In this document: one piece after another, positions 29,194-37,243 of the stretch
How positions within the stretch are numbered: position 1 is the stretch's first letter
Layout of the letters: each line of letters starts with the position of its first letter
Assembly: GCA_937124965.1 (NCBI GenBank)
Contig: CAKZLB010000029.1
Location: forward strand, 1-53,759
DNA: 53,759 nucleotides
Source of the DNA: an uncultured Bacteroidota bacterium
GTDB taxonomy: Bacteria > Bacteroidota > Bacteroidia > NS11-12g > UBA9320
Direction: 5' to 3'
Made by a program: the position numbers and the translations under genes
Notes under the pieces: generated by a model
Seen by the model: only the letters and a program-made list of their open reading frames with translations
Told to the model about the DNA's origin: nothing
The model's database searches: none

Positions 29194-30333
29194 CTATTCA
29201 AAATTGCCTTTAATTAACGTTTCGCCATTTTTTACGACGTGTTTGCCTTTTGCAAATACATCCACTAAGTTGTTCTTGTCGTCTAATGCACAGAAATCGG
29301 CATCAGCTCCAACTTTTATAACTCCTTTATTTTTAAGACCAAGGTTGGAAGCTGGATTACTTGTAATAAGTTTGATTGCCTCTGAGATTGGGAGAAGTCC
29401 AGAATCTATCAACTGTTTGGTTTCAAACCAGTTTTGATCAAATGGAGCTCTGCGCAAGCCAATGAAGTTTCCGTTTTGATCCAACTTATCTAATCCAGCA
29501 TTGCCATCACTGCTAAACGTCATTTTGTCTATGGGTACACCTTGTTCGAGAGCATATACTACAGATTTGTGAGGTTTGGTGTATTGTGATGCTCCTGTTG
29601 TGATATCAATCATTCCACCAAGTTTGGCAAATCGAATCGCTTCGTCAAATAATTCTTTTGTACGACCAACATGTGTTGGTGAGATGTTTTCAATCGGAAA
29701 CTGATGCTCTTCAACCAATCGAAAGAGAATGTCCATTTTGCTTTTTAAGTTTCCTAAATGTAGATGTAAAATTCCTTTTTTATTGCCGATCATTCCACCC
29801 ACGCGTATATCCCTCAAGAGACGCAGTAGCTCTATGTCAGTTGGGTACGACGATCGAATATCAGTTATTGCAATTTTGCATCCCAAAACAGCATCAACAT
29901 AAATAATGTCTTCTTGTGCAGTTTGCATCAAATGCACAGGATCCAAACCATAGTAACCCGTAAACATGTATGCCGACATTCCTTCAGATTCGAGAGCTTT
30001 TACTTTCGCATACAGGCTATTAATACTTCGCGTTGAACCATCTGTTCCCAGCAAACCAACAACCGTGGTTGTTCCACAAGAAATCAGTTCTGATAAGTTT
30101 ACTTCAGGAGTCATGGATGAGAATCCTCGTTTGCCTCCAGCACCAGTTACATGAATGTGTTGATCAATAAAACCTGGAGTTAGAGATTTTCCAGATCCAT
30201 CCCAAACATTGCAGTCGACTCCATCAACGTTAATTTCTGTTCCTATCGAAAGTATTTTACCACCACCGATCAAAATGTCTTTTACACCAAGAGATTCTGG
30301 AGCATAAACGGAGGCGTTTTTAATTAGTAACAT
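29194..30333 (-). CDS. iadA: Isoaspartyl (beta-aspartyl) dipeptidase, amidohydrolase family
   Basis: 379 residues, no signal peptide, so cytoplasmic. All metal-site residues of the IadA family are visible: His59 and His61 (DQHIHVTGAGG), the carboxylated Lys153 (GCKIAITDIRSS), His192 (LHLHLGN), His221 (SPTHVGR) and Asp276 (FSSDGNAG). The enzyme splits beta-linked Asp-X dipeptides formed by isomerisation of Asp/Asn in ageing protein or released from cyanophycin. Length fits the family (about 390). Its start overlaps the DcuC-family carrier gene by 10 bp, a pairing that suggests the carrier moves the dipeptide or the aspartate product. Confidence 0.93.
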   Translation of the reverse strand: MLLIKNASVYAPESLGVKDILIGGGKILSIGTEINVDGVDCNVWDGSGKSLTPGFIDQHIHVTGAGGKRGFSSMTPEVNLSELISCGTTTVVGLLGTDGSTRSINSLYAKVKALESEGMSAYMFTGYYGLDPVHLMQTAQEDIIYVDAVLGCKIAITDIRSSYPTDIELLRLLRDIRVGGMIGNKKGILHLHLGNLKSKMDILFRLVEEHQFPIENISPTHVGRTKELFDEAIRFAKLGGMIDITTGASQYTKPHKSVVYALEQGVPIDKMTFSSDGNAGLDKLDQNGNFIGLRRAPFDQNWFETKQLIDSGLLPISEAIKLITSNPASNLGLKNKGVIKVGADADFCALDDKNNLVDVFAKGKHVVKNGETLIKGNFE

Positions 30334-31697
30334 AGAGCAAAATGATAAATTAACATGGTGGTTAGAGCAATTGCGAAGGGTATAATATTTCGTTTTACAA
30401 TATCAAGTGTTGAAACACCTGCAATTTCTGCGGTTGCAATTAGAACGCCTGCAACAGGACTAACGGTTCTTCCCATTGATGCAGACATGTTCATTGGAAG
30501 TATCATAGAAGCACTTGAAACTCCAAAAGTTTTCGCAATTTTCGGAATGAGTGGTCCAAATGCAAAAAATGCTGCATTGCCGCTGCCCATGAGCATTGAA
30601 GCCAGAAATATCACAATGGTCATGACTATTCCAATTCCCATTGCACCTAAACCAGCGCTTTGCGTAATCGAAATCAACCCTTCGATAAACCCAAGCGATA
30701 TTAAACCTTTGGCAAAAATGTCAGCAGCTATTATCAGTGTAACAACAGAACTAAAAATTGCACCCATTCCTGTCCAAAAGACCTTCATAGACTGCAAAAC
30801 TTCTTTGATGTTTCTCTTTCTGACAAACTCAAAAATCATAGCAATAAAAAAACTAATCAGCATTGCTGTTGTCGTATCGATTTTTACCTTAAACGGAATC
30901 GCGGTTATTACCCCTGAAAACAAGATTAATATAATCAGCGGTAGAATTGGGATGATAGCATAAATGCTCGGTGCTACAGCTTTATCTGAGGATTCTTTTA
31001 CCACTTCTTTTTTAGAAGCTTTTGAACGCTTATCAAAATAGCGATTCACAAAATAGTAAGAGATCATCAATACAATTGTTAACGGCCAGACAAGAGGAAT
31101 TTGATAATCAATGAAATATGGAATACTAGCAATCTGCGAAATTTCTGAGGCGGATGCGGTAATGGCTGATGCTGGTCCGATCCCGAATGCGGTACAAGCC
31201 GTTATTACAGAAACCGCGGATAGGCGGCTAACTCCAAGGCTAGTTAGTATTGGAAAAACTGACGCCATCAATAATAAGCCTAGTCCAGCGGCAGAAGGAA
31301 CGCAAACAAAGAGTAACTGACCAATGGGTAAAACAGCTATAGCTGCGAGATCAGGGTATTTTTTTAATAGTTTGAGAGGTTTTAAAGCAATTTTAACCAA
31401 CACTTCGGATGCTCCAATAGCTTCAATGTATGCCACAAAACCGCCAATTGCCATTATCATCAATCCAACCTTGGCATTGGTTTTTGCAAACGATTCTTTG
31501 ATTAACGCAAATAAATCGAAAGTGTCTGACCCAGTTGGTTTTAGTAATTCTGGAATATCACGTCCTAAAAACAGACTAATAACAAGCATTAATAATCCCG
31601 CAAACAATAAAACTGCGTGAGGATGATATTTTTTTAGTAATAGTCGACCAACTAGTACAATAAATACAAATGATATGATTAACCCAGTGTAGCTCAA
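30324..31697 (-). CDS. DcuC-family C4-dicarboxylate (or aspartyl-peptide) carrier
   Basis: 457 residues with about 12 hydrophobic segments, no signal peptide. Family-like stretches include FVCVPSAAGLGLLLMAS, ACTAFGIGPASAITASASE, LMGSGNAAFFAFGPL and MNMSASMGRTVSPVAG. DcuC proteins exchange or export C4-dicarboxylates such as succinate. Linked to isoaspartyl dipeptidase, import of aspartate or acidic dipeptides is equally plausible. The start is a TTG at 31697, since no ATG precedes it after the nearest in-frame stop and the first internal Met lies about 36 residues in. The gene follows the lamin-tail lipoprotein by 11 bp. Confidence 0.88.
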   Translation of the reverse strand: MSYTGLIISFVFIVLVGRLLLKKYHPHAVLLFAGLLMLVISLFLGRDIPELLKPTGSDTFDLFALIKESFAKTNAKVGLMIMAIGGFVAYIEAIGASEVLVKIALKPLKLLKKYPDLAAIAVLPIGQLLFVCVPSAAGLGLLLMASVFPILTSLGVSRLSAVSVITACTAFGIGPASAITASASEISQIASIPYFIDYQIPLVWPLTIVLMISYYFVNRYFDKRSKASKKEVVKESSDKAVAPSIYAIIPILPLIILILFSGVITAIPFKVKIDTTTAMLISFFIAMIFEFVRKRNIKEVLQSMKVFWTGMGAIFSSVVTLIIAADIFAKGLISLGFIEGLISITQSAGLGAMGIGIVMTIVIFLASMLMGSGNAAFFAFGPLIPKIAKTFGVSSASMILPMNMSASMGRTVSPVAGVLIATAEIAGVSTLDIVKRNIIPFAIALTTMLIYHFALCY

Positions 31698-31708
31698 ATG
31701 TTTTAGCG

Positions 31709-32656
31709 TTAAAAAGCCGAACCATCAGTTTTAGTTCCTGGAGAGAACAACGTAGTATGATTATTTGAGTGTTGTTCAAAGTCGCCAGTTAAGTCGGGAT
31801 TTCTAGTGTAAGACTCATTTGGATTATTTGAGAGTGGTTCTATATCAAAACGCAAAATTTCTTTTCCGTCTGCATCTTGAATAATCAGTTCATCACCAGC
31901 ATTGTTTAGATTCATATCACCAGAAGTTGAGGTTTGAACTGTGGAACCTCCAAAGCTTCCTGTGGGTGTGCCTCCACCAAATACAATAATACATTTCCCA
32001 GGTTGAATAATAGTTCCATCTGGAAAAGTATGGTTGGGGGTATTGATGGTTAAATTCTCAGTATCAAAAACTTTATATCCACTTAAATCTAATGCCTGGG
32101 CAGACATATTAATTAGTTCAATAAATTCATCTTGGGCTTGTGCATACGTGCCGTCACCGTTAGCATCACCATTCAATCCACTATTTGATGGATCGTAAAG
32201 AATTTCATTTAGCAAAAGTTGAACAGTGGCTGCCACATCATCATCTTCAAGGTTGATTGAAATTGAAGTTACCTCCCCTTTAGATGCTCCGGTAATGGCT
32301 TTAATAGATACATCTATTTTTTCTAGACCTTCTTCTTCGGAATCATCTGTGGTTGTTAACGTAACACTGCCGGATAAACTACCTGCAGGTATCATAATGT
32401 TTGTTCCAACAGAATAGTCTACATCAAAAGTTGCGCCTCCAGAGTATGCAAGTTCAACCGCTACATTGTTTGCAGAAGCTACTGATAGTGTTACGGTAAT
32501 TTCCAGTGAGCCACCATCTTCTAAAACGGCCAATTTATTTGCACTGAGCGTTGCCTTGCTTAGCAAAGAGTCTGGATCCGGCTCCACATCAATTGTTTCG
32601 CATCCACTTATCAACAGTGCAACAGCAGCCATTATGTAAAAGAATTTCTTTTTCAT
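31709..32656 (-). CDS. Lipoprotein with Calx-beta and lamin-tail (LTD) domains
   Basis: 315 residues; lipobox ALLISGC gives a lipidated Cys19. Residues about 35-140 form a Calx-beta-like domain (LAVLEDGGSLEITVTLS, TTDDSEEEGLEKIDV). Residues about 147-315 are a lamin-tail domain ([42 protein letters not shown]). Its C-terminus ends inside the LTD text YTRNPD...HTTLFSPGTKTDGS, closely matching the first LTD of the protein encoded at 32722. It is presumably surface-exposed and first gene of the compact operon or second after the 34653 gene. LTD domains are found in extracellular enzymes and binding proteins; no enzyme is present here. Confidence 0.87.
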   Translation of the reverse strand: MKKKFFYIMAAVALLISGCETIDVEPDPDSLLSKATLSANKLAVLEDGGSLEITVTLSVASANNVAVELAYSGGATFDVDYSVGTNIMIPAGSLSGSVTLTTTDDSEEEGLEKIDVSIKAITGASKGEVTSISINLEDDDVAATVQLLLNEILYDPSNSGLNGDANGDGTYAQAQDEFIELINMSAQALDLSGYKVFDTENLTINTPNHTFPDGTIIQPGKCIIVFGGGTPTGSFGGSTVQTSTSGDMNLNNAGDELIIQDADGKEILRFDIEPLSNNPNESYTRNPDLTGDFEQHSNNHTTLFSPGTKTDGSAF

Positions 32657-32721
32657 TTTAAGGTATATTTAAACGGCCATTAGGTCATTTGAAACTAGAA
32701 AATATCCGCAAGTTTGTGTAC

Positions 32722-34653
32722 TTACTTTTTAATAAATCGAACTTGTGAAACACCTAAGTCTGTGTGTACTTCAATAAAATATGTACCTGAAGCAAGCATA
32801 CTAATGTCTTGAATACCATTCACCAATGTAGGAACATCTACTATATTGCCTGAAATGCTAAAAATGGTAAGCGACTTTATTGGGGCATTTGCTTTTATGT
32901 TAATTGTGTTTTCAGATGGGTTGGGGTAAACGCTAACGCCAGCTAAATTCAAGTCTGAAACATGACTAACTTGACCTGATATAGCGATAGTTGTGTTGCC
33001 CGATACACCTGACCCGTCATTTGAAGTTGCTGTCACAACCACTGAGCCATTGGTCGCAGCAGTTAAAACTCCAGAAGCATCAATTGTAGCGATGGTATTG
33101 TCATCGACAGACCATGTGACAGTTTTATCATCTGCATCAGCGGGCATTACGGTAGCAATCATTTGTAATGTTCCTGCTGGAGTTGTAATTGTAGTTGCGT
33201 CGTTCTCACCAGTCACTGTAATACTTGCAACTTCCTTACTTAAGCAAATTGGATATACGCAATCAGCGTCGAAAATTGTTGTTGTATTGTCGGTACAGTT
33301 TGGAGCAGCATACATCCATCCAGTATCTGTTTGGTATGCCCATGCATCGGTGTATTCCCATATTTCGCCTGTACCATCAGTATCTGGATCTCCAAGAGTT
33401 TCAATTACTGCATTCGCTCTAAATAATTCTATTGCATCATCACCGTTTTGTGAAATGGAACCACCAGCATCCACCAAGATAATATCAAATTCAGACCAGC
33501 ACGTTGAGAAGTAGTTAGCAATTGCTTGAGAATCTCGAACTACAATTATTTGATCTCCTGCCTCTACAGCAATATTTGGGAAAGTATATTCCTGACCATC
33601 AGTTCCACCACCGTTGTTGGCAACGCCAATACCGTAGATATTTAAATGAGGAATAGCAGAATCAGCAACAACGTGTACTGCTTTACCAGTAACACCAGCA
33701 TCTGGTGTTGTGAAATCCATTACACCTTGTAAACGAAGACCTCCAGTTGCACATGAACCACACGAGTTAAAGCACACTGTTGGCAACATAGTTGTGCCCG
33801 AAATAATTGCAAATCTATTGGTAAATTGACCTGTTGTTTTTGTACAAGATTCGCCACCTGAGAAACTTTCTTCAACGGCAAAGTTATCCATGGTAAACTT
33901 GTATTCGATTGAGTCATTGGTTAAGGGTAACGTTACATCATATACTTGATCACCGTCATCGTCGGTCATCACATTACATGTTCCGCACCATCCATTAAAA
34001 TCACCTGCTACGTAAACGGTGCCAATTGTTCCTTCATATTTCGATAAGTCTACACTAAATGAAACGTCTACAGCAAGAGTTGTATCGAAAGAAGAGCCAT
34101 CTATCTTAGTGCCTGGAGAAAATAATAAAGTTGTATTGTCTGCATGCTGCTCAAAACTTCCTGTAATATCAGGGTTTCGAGTATACGATTCGTTTGGGTT
34201 GTTGGAAAGAGCATCTGAGTCAAATGAGAGTATTGGGTTTCCAGAATCATCCTTTATAATTATGATTTCTCCCGAGTTATTTAAACTAAGTCCAGCGGTC
34301 CCAGTGTCTGCTAAAACAACTGCTCCACCGAAGGACCCTGTTGGTGTGCCACCACCAAAAACAACTAAAGCACCTTTAGGTGGAATAATTGTCGAATTTG
34401 GAAACGTATAGACCAAACTGCCACTGGTCGTGTCATCCCAAATCTCATAACCACTAATATCGAAATTACTATAACTATCGTTGAAAAATTCAATGAAAGC
34501 ATCACCTTCTTGGTCATAAGATCCATCGCCATTCGCATCTCCATCTAATCCAGAATTAGAAGGGTCATAAAGAACTTCGTTGATTAAAAGTTGCGCAAAT
34601 ATGCTTGAAGAAAAAAGAAGGATAGCTGCTCCTAAAGTGTAAAGTCTTTTCAT
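32722..34653 (-). CDS. T9SS-exported multidomain protein: two lamin-tail modules, starch-binding-like domain, Ig-like domain
   Basis: 643 residues with a signal peptide (1-20, SSSIFAQ). In order: lamin-tail domain (about 21-190, [14 protein letters not shown]), a CBM/AMPK-type E-set domain (about 195-305, [19 protein letters not shown]), a second lamin-tail-like module (about 308-455, [25 protein letters not shown]), a bacterial Ig-like group 2 domain (about 475-565, [14 protein letters not shown]), and a type A sorting domain (about 570-643, [25 protein letters not shown]). It should bind a surface or extracellular ligand, possibly a carbohydrate. Its promoter region is shared with the divergent MocR-type regulator and contains the 32-bp paired operator. 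Confidence 0.88.
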   Translation of the reverse strand: MKRLYTLGAAILLFSSSIFAQLLINEVLYDPSNSGLDGDANGDGSYDQEGDAFIEFFNDSYSNFDISGYEIWDDTTSGSLVYTFPNSTIIPPKGALVVFGGGTPTGSFGGAVVLADTGTAGLSLNNSGEIIIIKDDSGNPILSFDSDALSNNPNESYTRNPDITGSFEQHADNTTLLFSPGTKIDGSSFDTTLAVDVSFSVDLSKYEGTIGTVYVAGDFNGWCGTCNVMTDDDGDQVYDVTLPLTNDSIEYKFTMDNFAVEESFSGGESCTKTTGQFTNRFAIISGTTMLPTVCFNSCGSCATGGLRLQGVMDFTTPDAGVTGKAVHVVADSAIPHLNIYGIGVANNGGGTDGQEYTFPNIAVEAGDQIIVVRDSQAIANYFSTCWSEFDIILVDAGGSISQNGDDAIELFRANAVIETLGDPDTDGTGEIWEYTDAWAYQTDTGWMYAAPNCTDNTTTIFDADCVYPICLSKEVASITVTGENDATTITTPAGTLQMIATVMPADADDKTVTWSVDDNTIATIDASGVLTAATNGSVVVTATSNDGSGVSGNTTIAISGQVSHVSDLNLAGVSVYPNPSENTINIKANAPIKSLTIFSISGNIVDVPTLVNGIQDISMLASGTYFIEVHTDLGVSQVRFIKK

Positions 34654-34692
34654 TTTACTTGAATTAGAGTACGTGTAAATTTTAAGTTGGCA

Positions 34693-34754
34693 CCAAGATA
34701 AAGGTAAATAAGACTACATTTGACATACCAATTATTTCTTTTTATTAATACCAA
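34693..34754 (-). promoter_or_regulatory. Promoter and paired TTGGTAT operator for the minus-strand peptide operon
   Basis: Read on the minus strand, TTGGTAT occurs at 34754-34748 and again at 34731-34725, starts 23 bp apart, within two perfect 11-bp direct repeats of ATAATTGGTAT. A -7-like box TATCTTGG follows at 34700-34693, 31 bp from the second half-site, leaving a leader of about 35-40 nt before the ATG at 34653. On the plus strand the same repeats read ATACCA and the second copy covers the regulator's own ATG at 34757. Activation of the minus operon with autorepression of the regulator is inferred. Confidence 0.6.
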
Positions 34755-34756
34755 TT

Positions 34757-36229
34757 ATGAATCCAACGTTGGATAAAATATCTAAAGCATACTTTTCTGA
34801 AAATAGTTTCATCGCTAAAGAGGCAACGAACCTTTACACAAAGGTTTATGATTTAATAAAAGGATTGATAGTTAAAGGGAGTTTGCCAGATGGAGCAGTA
34901 CTTCCAGCTACACGATTACTGGCTAGCGAGCTGCAGGTTTCTCGAAGTACGATAGTAAGGTCGTACGAGTTTTTGAGAATTGAAGGATATATATCTAGTG
35001 AAGTTGGGTCTGGTCATAAAGTGCGACCCGTAAAAGAAGCGTTTAAACCTAAATCACAAAACACATCATACAAGTACCCCGATTTATCTGAGTTGGGCAA
35101 GTCTTTTTCAAGAAACGTAAAATTGTTAAACAGCACAGACGACAAAAGTGTAGCGTTTAGACCAGGGCTACCTCCTTTAGATGCGTTTCCAGTAAATAAA
35201 TGGAAAAACTTGTCGAACCTCTATTGGAAAAACATCAACTTATCTGGGTTGTCATATTCTCCAGCGTCAGGGATAGAACAATTGAAGCGGAACATTGCCA
35301 ACTACTTAAATCTTACCAGAAATATCCAATGCGAACCGAATCAAGTGTTTATCGTTTCGGGCTCGTTACAGTCATTATATCTTACTGGTGTCTGTCTGCT
35401 AAATAAAGGGGATGGTGTTCATGTAGAGAATCCAACATTCCCTAATGTGCAGTCTATTTACAAAGGATTATTAGCTAATGTTCAAGGAATTGACGTGGAT
35501 GAAGACGGTATTAAGGTCGCTGAAATGAAGCAAAATTCGGTTTTGCCTAAATTAATTCATGTTACTCCTTCTTGCCATTACCCAAGCGGGTCGCTGATGA
35601 GCATAGAGCGGCGAAAAGAGCTATTGTCATTTGCTCAATCAAGTGGAGCACTGATTGTCGAAAACGACTATGAACATGAAATTACAAATTCTAGAGTTTC
35701 GCTGCCATCACTATTTGAATTGGATGAACAAGAACGAACAGTTTATCTTGGTACGTTCAATCGTTTACTTCATCCTTCTCTGCGAATAGGGTACATGGTC
35801 GTTCCTCATTTTTTAATCGAACCGTTAGAAATGTTGTTAAAACACTCGCATCGGTTTGTTCCACCAGCTACTCAGCTTGTTTTGAATCAGTTTATTGAAA
35901 AAAAATATTTGTACCAGCATATTAATCAAGTGGTGTCACTCAGTAATTCAAGAAGGGCAATTTTTAAAGAGACATTCGAGGAACTTTTTCAAGATACCGG
36001 GTTCGCAATATCAGATAGAAATCAGAATAGTTTACAGCTATTAATTTCGCTAAAAAATGGGAATGATCGAGAGTATGTCGATCGATTTGCAGAACACAAT
36101 TTGATTACACATTCCTATTCGAAATGCTTTTTAAATAAAAAGAAAGAGCAAGGATTAATTGTAGGATACAGTCCAATGCGTATTCCTGTATTAAAGTCAA
36201 ATTTACGACGAATGAGACAACTAGTATGA
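34757..36229 (+). CDS. MocR-type transcriptional regulator (GntR winged helix fused to aminotransferase-like domain), PLP lysine replaced
   Basis: 490 residues. The N-terminal GntR helix-turn-helix (about 15-90) includes LPDGAVLPATRLLASELQVS and VRSYEFLRIEGYI. A linker leads to a fold-type I aminotransferase-like domain (about 125-490): FRPGLPPLDAFP, YSPASGIEQLKRNIANYL, VSGSLQSLYL, THVTPSCHYPSG (IHVTPSCHYPSG in the protein), and ENDYEHE with the Asp that would face the PLP ring nitrogen. At the Schiff-base motif, where the family has GTFSKxLxPSLR, this protein has GTFNRLLHPSLR: Arg336 takes the place of the anchoring Lys. PLP could at most bind non-covalently. The gene is divergent from the peptide operon and followed by a hydrolase-carrier pair, both preceded by matching operators. 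Confidence 0.92.
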   Translation: MNPTLDKISKAYFSENSFIAKEATNLYTKVYDLIKGLIVKGSLPDGAVLPATRLLASELQVSRSTIVRSYEFLRIEGYISSEVGSGHKVRPVKEAFKPKSQNTSYKYPDLSELGKSFSRNVKLLNSTDDKSVAFRPGLPPLDAFPVNKWKNLSNLYWKNINLSGLSYSPASGIEQLKRNIANYLNLTRNIQCEPNQVFIVSGSLQSLYLTGVCLLNKGDGVHVENPTFPNVQSIYKGLLANVQGIDVDEDGIKVAEMKQNSVLPKLIHVTPSCHYPSGSLMSIERRKELLSFAQSSGALIVENDYEHEITNSRVSLPSLFELDEQERTVYLGTFNRLLHPSLRIGYMVVPHFLIEPLEMLLKHSHRFVPPATQLVLNQFIEKKYLYQHINQVVSLSNSRRAIFKETFEELFQDTGFAISDRNQNSLQLLISLKNGNDREYVDRFAEHNLITHSYSKCFLNKKKEQGLIVGYSPMRIPVLKSNLRRMRQLV

Positions 36230-36243
36230 TTGTATCCTAAATA

Positions 36244-36275
36244 TTGGTCTGAATAAAATACTAATTTTGGTATGT
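36244..36275 (+). promoter_or_regulatory. Paired TTGGT operator upstream of the hydrolase-carrier genes
   Basis: TTGGTCT at 36244 and TTGGTAT at 36267 start 23 bp apart, exactly as in the 34723-34754 element. Aligned over 32 bp with that element, I count 23 identities, including both TTGGT cores, the central AATAAAA and the final TTGGTATGT. ATACCA (the reverse complement) is the half-site I recall for the MocR protein GabR of Bacillus. The element ends at the -33-like TTTG, a normal place for an activator. Confidence 0.6.
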
Positions 36276-36304
36276 TTGTTCACCTTGATTTGCGAATATC
36301 TTTA
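36275..36304 (+). promoter_or_regulatory. Bacteroidota-type promoter of the hydrolase gene
   Basis: TTTG at 36275-36278 and TATCTTTA at 36297-36304 are 18 bp apart, close to the Bacteroidota -33/-7 consensus (TTTG, TAnnTTTG). The ATG at 36309 lies only 4 bp past the -7 box, so the transcript would be leaderless or nearly so if this start is used. Confidence 0.45.
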
Positions 36305-36308
36305 CCCA

Positions 36309-37241
36309 ATGAATAGTTTAAAATATCCTTTAATGTTATTCGCACTCATAGGAGTTTTATCCTCTTGCGACAACAATGTTGATGTGAAACCACGTGTTGT
36401 TATTGAAGAGTTGGATACTGTAGCCTTGTCTGGGACAGGTAGTTTTAGATACACAGATTACGCCCCATTATCGTCTAAACCTGTTCAAGTGTACTATCAT
36501 ATTCCATCCAATGCTAGTGCCACAACGCCAATATTAATGGTTTACCATGGAGCTGGTCGTGACGCGGAACCAAGCAGAAACTTATTAATCGACGAAGCAA
36601 ATGCATTTGGGTTTATTGTCTTGGTGCCAGAGTTCTCAACTGAAGATTACCCTGGAGGTGATGTGTTTAACTTAGGAAATATTTTTGAAGATGGCGATAA
36701 TCCTTCACCCACTACACTAAATGACGAATCGATTTGGACATTCTCAATTGTCGACCCTCTTTTTGACTATTTTACAGCAAAAATAAAAAGTTCAGAGAGC
36801 CGATATGATGTGTTTGGGTTTTCGGCTGGAGGACAGTTTGCACATAGACATGTTATTTTTAAACCTCAAGGGCGATACAACAGGGTGGTAGCTGCATCAA
36901 GCGGTTGGTATACGACTTTAAATGATTCAGTGGATTTTCCGTATGGATTAAGACAAAGTCCAGAAGACGGAACCAATTTGACAACATTATTGGCAAAACC
37001 TATAACCATTATGGTGGGCGATTTGGACAATGATCCAGATGCTGGAGGACTGCGTCACAACAACATAGTAGATGAACAAGGGTTTGATAGGCTTGCAAGA
37101 GCGAAGTATTTTTACAATGAAGCAGAAAAAAAGGCAACTGATATGGGTGTTCCTTTTAAGTGGAATCTACAACAACTTTCTAACGTAAATCATGATTACG
37201 AGGCGACCTCTTCTGCAGCGGCAGTATTACTTTACAAATAG
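36309..37241 (+). CDS. Alpha/beta-hydrolase lipoprotein (esterase/depolymerase-like)
   Basis: 310 residues from the ATG at 36309, chosen because it gives a lipoprotein signal (LIGVLSSC, Cys20); the frame is open further upstream. The hydrolase domain shows an HGAG oxyanion-type loop (MVYHGAGRDAEPS), nucleophile elbow GFSAGGQ (Ser172) and a late His in NVNHDYEA. The architecture resembles PHB-depolymerase/feruloyl-esterase-like secreted hydrolases, but the substrate cannot be read. Being the first gene after the paired operator, and 2 bp before the dicarboxylate carrier, it may release an acid that the carrier imports. Confidence 0.82.
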   Translation: MNSLKYPLMLFALIGVLSSCDNNVDVKPRVVIEELDTVALSGTGSFRYTDYAPLSSKPVQVYYHIPSNASATTPILMVYHGAGRDAEPSRNLLIDEANAFGFIVLVPEFSTEDYPGGDVFNLGNIFEDGDNPSPTTLNDESIWTFSIVDPLFDYFTAKIKSSESRYDVFGFSAGGQFAHRHVIFKPQGRYNRVVAASSGWYTTLNDSVDFPYGLRQSPEDGTNLTTLLAKPITIMVGDLDNDPDAGGLRHNNIVDEQGFDRLARAKYFYNEAEKKATDMGVPFKWNLQQLSNVNHDYEATSSAAAVLLYK

Positions 37242-37243
37242 AA

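Noticed and set aside
30355-30963. 202-codon open frame on the plus strand
   Set aside because: It lies antisense within the DcuC-type carrier gene, whose membrane-protein sequence and family motifs are clear; the antisense text is low-complexity Ile/Ala with no family match.
32658-32687. Third paired operator (AAGGTAT and TAGGTCA) before the lamin-tail lipoprotein
   Set aside because: The half-sites lack the TTGGT core and are 21 rather than 23 bp apart, so the resemblance is probably chance.
32993-33514. 173-codon open frame on the plus strand
   Set aside because: Antisense to the T9SS lamin-tail/Ig-like protein, with no signal or domain of its own.
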